In this document: positions 7,138 to 11,052 of the stretch, piece after piece | How the letters are laid out: each line of letters opens with the position of its first letter | Position numbering within the stretch: the first letter of the stretch is position 1 | DNA from: CAZIKB01 sp964539665 | Lineage (GTDB): Bacteria > Zhuqueibacterota > Zhuqueibacteria > Oceanimicrobiales > Oceanimicrobiaceae | Direction: 5' to 3' | DNA length: 11,052 nt | NCBI GenBank assembly: GCA_964539665.1 | Contig: CAZIKB010000170.1 | Span: 1 to 11,052, forward strand | Notes under the pieces: generated by a model | What the model saw: only the letters and a program-made list of their open reading frames with translations | What the model was told of the DNA's origin: nothing | Databases searched by the model: none | Translations under genes and position numbers: made by a program

Positions 7138-8097
7138 GTGAAATATAGTTTGGTTTGTATCGGTATGATATTTTTGGTTTTGCTTATTTTCAATAACTGT
7201 ACACGGCAGGATGATTTTACAGTTTTGAAAGGCCCCTACCTCGGCCAGAAACCGCCGGGACTGATTCCAGAAATCTTTGCTCCGGGAGTAATATCAACCG
7301 GTAATAGTGAGTTTAAGGCCGTATTTAGTCCTGACGGTTCTGAGATATATTACCAACTCTGGGGAGCCCCTTTCCCGGTTATTCTAACAATGAAAGAAGA
7401 GAATGACCGATGGACAAAACCCAAAGTGGCAGCTTTTTCCGGACAGATCATTGAAGGATTTTCTATTTCTCCGGATGGCAAAAAAATGTTTATCTCGTCG
7501 CAACGGCCTTTGGACGGTAAAGGTGAACCCGGAGACGTTTATGTCTGGAAATCCGAAAAAAATGAGAAAGAATGGGGAGAAATCAAGCCTCTCAAATCTT
7601 CAATATATGGTTATCCGGCTGTGGCTAATAATGACATTTTGTACCTGGCTACGGGTGATATCTGGGTGGCAAAGTATTTAAATGGCAGCTATACTGAAAT
7701 GACAAAATTGGGTGATTCAGTAAACATGGATGAATTTTATGAAGAAGACCTCTTTATTGCCCCGGACGAAAGCTACCTTATGTTTTGCAGGCGAGATGAT
7801 GGTTTTGGATCATGGGACATCTTTATCAGTTTCAAAACAAATAATGGTAAATGGGTTAAGGCAAAAAACATGGGAGATAAAATTAATACGCCTTATTCTG
7901 AAGTATATCCATTTGTATCTTCCGATGGAAAATATTTGTTTTTTGGCAGTATGAGACCAATACATAAGAATTATTCGGAAGCTCCACTGACTTATGAGGA
8001 TAAAATTAATATACTTAACAGTCCGGGAAATGGCAACGCTGATATTTTCTGGGTGGATGCCAAAATCATTGAAGAATTGAAACCAAATAATCTGTAA
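7138..8097 (+). CDS. PD40-type beta-propeller lipoprotein (paralog 4)
   Basis: The product has 319 residues, again starting at GTG. AGAGGAG overlaps the stop of paralog 3 and lies eight bases before the start. The export signal ends at C21 (I-F-N-N-C), with N-N instead of the usual small residues before the cysteine, so lipidation is likely but not certain. The signature L-K-G-P-Y-L-G-Q-K-P-P-G at 30-41 and F-A-P-G-V-I-S follow. Propeller strands include F-S-P-D-G-S-E-I-Y-Y, I-S-P-D-G-K-K-M-F-I, F-I-A-P-D-E-S-Y-L-M, D-I-F-I-S-F-K-T-N-N-G-K-W and S-S-D-G-K-Y-L-F-F. The end is D-I-F-W-V-D-A-K-I-I-E-E-L-K-P-N-N-L, lacking only the final lysine of the tail. A loop near residues 265-295, before the last strand, is longer than in paralogs 2 and 3, as it also is in paralog 1 (about 283-303). 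The serine hydrolase gene starts 24 bases later. Confidence 0.86.
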   Translation: MKYSLVCIGMIFLVLLIFNNCTRQDDFTVLKGPYLGQKPPGLIPEIFAPGVISTGNSEFKAVFSPDGSEIYYQLWGAPFPVILTMKEENDRWTKPKVAAFSGQIIEGFSISPDGKKMFISSQRPLDGKGEPGDVYVWKSEKNEKEWGEIKPLKSSIYGYPAVANNDILYLATGDIWVAKYLNGSYTEMTKLGDSVNMDEFYEEDLFIAPDESYLMFCRRDDGFGSWDIFISFKTNNGKWVKAKNMGDKINTPYSEVYPFVSSDGKYLFFGSMRPIHKNYSEAPLTYEDKINILNSPGNGNADIFWVDAKIIEELKPNNL

Positions 8098-8121
8098 TAA
8101 ATCAAGGAGGTTACAAAGAAA

Positions 8122-9201
8122 ATGCTAAAAATGAAGTTCATAGTTTTATTAGTAGTTATTATAACATTTCCCGAAGTTATGACACCTGGATTTAATATAA
8201 AAGCAAAACAAACTATCACCAATGATAAGCTCATTAAAAGGCTGAATAATGAAATTCAAGCAACTATGAAATCAGAAAACATTCACGGGCTTTCTATCGC
8301 TGTGATAAAAAAAAGGAATGTGATCTGGACTCAAGCCTATGGAACAAGAAATAATGATACTGATGAAGCTGTAAATATAAACACTCTATTTGATGCAGCT
8401 TCAATGAGCAAACCTGTAACTGCTTATCTTACATTGAAATTTTATGAAAGGAGAGAAATTGATCTTGACACCCCGCTGATACATTATATTCCAGATGAAA
8501 AATTGTTCGAAGATGAAAGGTGTAAATTAATTACAGCTCGGATGGTTTTAACTCATACAACAGGTCTGCCAAATTGGGGAAAAGAGTTAATTCATGAACC
8601 TGGAGAAAAATTTGGATATTCAGGTGAGGGTTTTGTTTATTTAGGGAAAGTATTAGAAGAAATTTCAAAAAAGTCTTTACATGAATTAATGCAACATGAT
8701 GTCTTTAAACCAATTGGAATGAAAAATAGTAGTTTTGACTGGACTGATCAATACGATGTAAATGGTGCCTCTGGTCATACTTATAATGGAAAAGTTATTA
8801 CTAAGAAAAAATTTAGTTGTGCTCATGGTGCTGGCACTATGGTAACAACAGCTGAAGATTATGCAAAATTTGTGCTTGCCATACTTAATGACTTTGGATT
8901 GGAAAAAGGGACAATTGAGCAGATATTAACTCCGTATGTTGTTGCAGATAATTGGGCTCAAAGTTACAAGATTCCAGATATTTACTGGGGTTTAGGTTGG
9001 GGAATTCAACCGGGGAAAAATGGACATTGTTTTTTTCATATGGGTAATAACAGATATTGGCGAGGATACATTGTTGCTAATAAATCAACGGGAGATGGAG
9101 TAGTATATTTCTCAAATAGTGAAAATGGTCATGAAATAGCCAAAACAATAGTGGAGATGGTAATTGATGATACACACTCAGGACTTCAATTAGTTCAATA
9201 A
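8122..9201 (+). CDS. Serine hydrolase, class C beta-lactamase / penicillin-binding-protein fold
   Basis: The product has 359 residues. Residues 1-16 carry a hydrophobic export signal (F-I-V-L-L-V-V-I-I), so the enzyme acts in the periplasm or outside the cell. The catalytic set of the family is present: S94-M-S-K97 (nucleophile and lysine), Y166-S-G in F-G-Y-S-G-E-G (second motif), and H306-M-G in F-F-H-M-G-N-N (third motif, replacing K-T-G as is common in esterases and D-aminopeptidase-like members). Supporting blocks are T-H-T-T-G-L-P-N-W and G-L-G-W-G-I. Length is normal for the single domain. Family members include beta-lactamases, D-Ala-D-Ala peptidases and esterases; the sequence does not pick one, and beta-lactam resistance should not be assumed. 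AAGGAGG at 8104-8110 is 11 bases before the ATG; the ATG at 8131 is another option but too far from the SD. It is the last intact gene of the propeller run and lacks the L-K-P-x-x-L-K tail. The coding DNA looks more AT-rich than the propeller genes. Confidence 0.92.
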   Translation: MLKMKFIVLLVVIITFPEVMTPGFNIKAKQTITNDKLIKRLNNEIQATMKSENIHGLSIAVIKKRNVIWTQAYGTRNNDTDEAVNINTLFDAASMSKPVTAYLTLKFYERREIDLDTPLIHYIPDEKLFEDERCKLITARMVLTHTTGLPNWGKELIHEPGEKFGYSGEGFVYLGKVLEEISKKSLHELMQHDVFKPIGMKNSSFDWTDQYDVNGASGHTYNGKVITKKKFSCAHGAGTMVTTAEDYAKFVLAILNDFGLEKGTIEQILTPYVVADNWAQSYKIPDIYWGLGWGIQPGKNGHCFFHMGNNRYWRGYIVANKSTGDGVVYFSNSENGHEIAKTIVEMVIDDTHSGLQLVQ

Positions 9202-9240
9202 CAAATTACAAATTAACATTTAAATTCTGTAGGTAGTCCC

Positions 9241-9375
9241 ATGAAAACATCAGTATTTTTGATTCATTTTAGTTAAGAGTGGATTGATATGATTCAGAAA
9301 TTTATTGAAGAATTAAAACCAAAAAATATTAAATACACCAAATATAAAACAATCCAGTATCATAGCTCAAATTGA
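9241..9375 (+). pseudogene. Relic of a tail-bearing gene: PD40-like 3' end without its gene body
   Basis: One frame reads M-K-T-S-V-F-L-I-H-F-S, which looks like the start of an export signal, and stops at 9274-9276. The same frame resumes and, from the ATG at 9289, reads M-I-Q-K-F-I-E-E-L-K-P-K-N-I-K, then K... to a TGA at 9373-9375. The F-I-E-E-L-K-P part is the C-terminal tail of the PD40 paralogs, and bases 9300-9320 are identical to 7087-7107 in paralog 3. Where the paralogs have K-TAA, this copy has K-TAC, so its stop codon appears lost by one base. No propeller sequence precedes it, and no SD is visible before 9289. It is best read as debris left by duplication and deletion. A real 28-residue peptide from 9289 cannot be fully excluded. 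Confidence 0.5.
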
Positions 9376-9963
9376 AAGTGATTATGGTTTTCATGATATA
9401 AATAATAAAGGGAAATACACATATGCGATGAGTGCAAATGGTGATTTGGAGATTTATAATATCAGTGATCCAACAAGGATTTTTCGGGTTAGTAAATTAG
9501 CTACTCATAACCAAATGGGATTAATTTGTATTAAGAAAGAGATAGCATATATCTCAAAACCAGAGGGTGGATTGTTAATTATTGATATTTCAAACGTTAA
9601 ATCGCCTAAAATGATTAAAAAGATTGTTATCAACAGTTATTCCAGATTTATTGTCCTTTATGATAATTATTTGGCGGTAGGTACTGGAAAAGGGACTCAT
9701 TTTTATGATATTTCAAAACCGAAAGTACCCAGACTAATAAAAATTTATTCCGAATTTCCTGGTGATATCTGTAGAAAAAACAATACTCTTATCATAACCT
9801 CTGGGAAAGCCGGTACAAATATTTTAGATATTTCCAAATACAATCACCTAAAATACTTGGCAGTTTTGGTGAGTATTTCCATCAAGTAGATTTTCGTGAT
9901 GAGTATTATTTTGCAATGTTTGAAGGTGTAAAAATATTTAAGATAGGAGACAAAATCCGTTAG
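9317..9963 (+). pseudogene. Broken LVIVD-repeat beta-propeller gene with 3' frameshift and no proper start
   Basis: Propeller repeats of about 40 residues are marked by I-Y-N-I-S-D-P, I-I-D-I-S-N-V, F-Y-D-I-S-K-P and I-L-D-I-S-K-Y, the signature of LVIVD-repeat proteins, which are normally exported. Clear homology begins before the first ATG (9428): the frame is open from 9317, and Y-G-F-H-D-I-N-N-K-G-K-Y-T-Y-A is a good repeat start. No start codon with an SD and no signal peptide precede it. At the other end the frame stops at 9887-9889, but another frame from 9862 continues naturally: S-F-G-E-Y-F-H-Q-V-D-F ... F-E-G-V-K-I-F-K-I-G-D-K-I-R, ending at TAG 9961-9963. Adding one base near 9860 would join both into K-Y-L-G-S-F-G-E-Y-F. 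The longest intact ATG frame is 9428-9889 (153 residues). Either a true pseudogene or, for the frameshift alone, an assembly error. Confidence 0.7.
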
Positions 9964-10040
9964 AAATGGAAAAATGAAACAATGGTCGAGGTTATAATAT
10001 GCTATTATCAATTGTGAACGATTATAAGAAGAAGGCTATT

Positions 10041-10988
10041 ATGATTATAGAAAAAGTTAAAGTAAGTAGATTGTTAATAAACTCATTGTTATGTATCATA
10101 TTAAATCTTTTTACAATTAATCTTTACTCTCAAACAGTCACTACATTTATTTCAGGTTCAGATTTGAATGGCCCTGATGGTTTTGCTTTTGATAAAGAAG
10201 GAAACCTATTCGTTGCAAACTGGGGAAATGGGGCTGGTAGCACAATTTTTAAAATATCCTTGGATGGGGAGGTTAGCACTTTCCTTTCGGATCTTAGTGC
10301 ACCTGATGGATTGGCATTTGATGAAAATGGTACTCTTTATGTTTCCAATTTTGCTTCCGGGATTATTAATAAAGTAACACCTGAAGGCGTTGTAACTGAA
10401 TTTGCCAGTGGCCTTAACACTCCAAGCGATTTGGCCTTTGATAGTTTGGGAAACCTTTATGTTTCGAACCATGGAAATGGAAGAGGAACTAAAGTATCCA
10501 AAATATCGCCAGCCGGAGTTGTAAGCACTCATGCTTCTGGATTTGATGCACCATTGGAACTTGTTTTTGATGCAATGGGAAACCTTTATGTTTCAAATTA
10601 TAACTCAGGCGTGATTAATAAAGTTTCTCCAGAAGGGATTGTAAGTGTGTTTGCAACTATCACAAATTCTCCTCTTGCACGTTTGCAGTACCTGATTTTT
10701 GATAAGGAAGGAAATCTATATGTACCGAGTTACGGTCATAATAGTATATATATCATTTCACCCGAAGGTGAAGTAAATGTTTTCGCCGGAACAGGTTCTG
10801 CCGGCAGCACTGATGGCTCTGTTGATTCAGCTCAGTTTAATGGCCCTAATAGCATTGCTATCAATGCTTCAGGGATTATTTATGTGTCGGAGTACAATGC
10901 AAACCGAATTCGTAAAATTTCACCTGGATCTGAGAGTTCTCATGAAGATGAAATCATTGATGATTTAAAACCAAAAGACTTAAAATAA
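10041..10988 (+). CDS. Secreted NHL-repeat six-bladed beta-propeller with shared C-terminal tail
   Basis: The product has 315 residues from this start. An in-frame ATG at 9999, with GAGG seven bases upstream, would add 14 residues. The ATG at 10041 is preferred because it gives a compact signal peptide (E-K-V-K-V-S-R, then a hydrophobic core, then N-L-Y-S before Q) and has GAAGG six bases upstream. Six NHL/SMP-30-like blades of about 40-50 residues follow. Each has the pattern P-x-x-[IL]-[AVI]-F-D-x-x-G-N-L-[YF]-V-[SA]-N, followed by I-x-K-[IV]-[ST]-P-x-G-x-V. Blades 3 and 4 share 18 identical bases (10448-10465 and 10577-10594, period 129), suggesting fairly recent internal duplication or strong conservation. 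After the last blade a short polar linker (S-P-G-S-E-S-S-H) leads to D-E-I-I-D-D-L-K-P-K-D-L-K, the same tail that ends the PD40 proteins. No catalytic motif; probably a binding protein of the periplasm or cell surface. Confidence 0.87.
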   Translation: MIIEKVKVSRLLINSLLCIILNLFTINLYSQTVTTFISGSDLNGPDGFAFDKEGNLFVANWGNGAGSTIFKISLDGEVSTFLSDLSAPDGLAFDENGTLYVSNFASGIINKVTPEGVVTEFASGLNTPSDLAFDSLGNLYVSNHGNGRGTKVSKISPAGVVSTHASGFDAPLELVFDAMGNLYVSNYNSGVINKVSPEGIVSVFATITNSPLARLQYLIFDKEGNLYVPSYGHNSIYIISPEGEVNVFAGTGSAGSTDGSVDSAQFNGPNSIAINASGIIYVSEYNANRIRKISPGSESSHEDEIIDDLKPKDLK

Positions 10989-11001
10989 AAGGAAAAAAAT
11001 T

Positions 11002-11052
11002 ATGAGTGCGCCAAGCAAAGCTAATATAGGCAAGCCGGACAATCCGGCACGT
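11002..11052 (+). CDS. Start of an unrecognised gene, partial
   Basis: An ATG at 11002 with AAAAGG at 10987-10992, nine bases upstream, opens a frame of 17 codons that runs off the right edge (M-S-A-P-S-K-A-N-I-G-K-P-D-N-P-A-R). The beginning is polar with no signal peptide, so the product is probably not exported by Sec. The first codons are less AT-rich than the DNA before them. Too short to assign a family. A hairpin (GCCGGA-CAA-TCCGGC, 11034-11048) lies within these codons. Confidence 0.5.
   Translation, partial: MSAPSKANIGKPDNPAR

Noticed and set aside
7992..8234. Antisense open frame spanning the paralog 4 / hydrolase junction
   Set aside because: It covers the ends of two clear genes and the SD between them; the hydrophobic stretch is the complement of the hydrolase signal peptide region.
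8122..9201. Calling the serine hydrolase a beta-lactamase resistance gene
   Set aside because: The third motif is H-M-G rather than K-T-G and the family is broad; peptidase or esterase activity is at least as likely.
9202..9427. Possible insertion-sequence scar between the hydrolase and the LVIVD pseudogene
   Set aside because: No terminal inverted repeats, target duplication or transposase fragments could be seen; homologous deletion explains the relic more simply.
10206..10532. Antisense open frame of 108 codons opposite the NHL repeats
   Set aside because: Its regular pattern comes from the repeated NHL codons on the other strand; no SD and no recognisable domain.
10448..10594. Repeated 18-base unit considered as a CRISPR-like or mobile repeat
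   Set aside because: It falls in frame within NHL blades (G-N-L-Y-V-S) with a period of 129 bases; it is protein-repeat coding sequence.

Overview
The window carries only plus-strand genes and looks like a chromosomal segment from the Fibrobacteres-Chlorobi-Bacteroidetes (FCB) superphylum. The evidence is a duplicated-FtsX permease of the type common in Bacteroidota and relatives, the C-terminal end of a probable DUF5916 protein, a tandem set of PD40-type propeller proteins carrying a 'YLGQ-x-PPG' N-terminal signature, and moderately AT-rich DNA. Most genes have strong AGGAGG-like Shine-Dalgarno (SD) sites, and GTG and TTG starts are used. That argues mildly for a non-Bacteroidota FCB lineage (Calditrichota, KSB1 or Marinimicrobia-like) rather than a typical Bacteroidota genome. 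This placement is inference.

Layout. 1-176: end of a probable DUF5916 outer-membrane-type protein, followed by a strong inverted repeat (199-250). 338-682: small secreted protein of unknown function, TTG start. 714-3137: orphan FtsX/MacB-like ABC permease. 3197-3529: small DHCW-motif cupin. 3665-9201: a tight run that looks like one operon (gaps 14-33 bp), with four paralogous PD40 beta-propeller exported proteins followed by a class C beta-lactamase-fold serine hydrolase. 9202-9963: a decayed stretch holding a relic of a PD40 tail and a broken LVIVD-repeat propeller gene with a frameshift near its 3' end. 10041-10988: secreted six-blade NHL propeller. 11002-end: first 17 codons of an unrecognised gene.

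The common theme is exported beta-propellers: six genes or remnants from three sequence families (PD40, LVIVD, NHL) in about 7.3 kb, with one hydrolase. The most striking signal is a short C-terminal tail, approximately I-[IE]-[ED]-[EDL]-[LF]-K-P-x-x-L-K. It ends three of the four PD40 proteins, recurs at the end of the NHL protein, which belongs to a different family, and survives as a DNA relic before the LVIVD pseudogene. The first PD40 paralog has a degenerate version of the tail, followed by a TPR extension. The tail could be a transferable C-terminal tag (sorting, docking or turnover) or a by-product of recombination among neighbouring genes. The window alone cannot decide between these.

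No tRNA, rRNA, CRISPR array, insertion sequence or phage gene was recognised.
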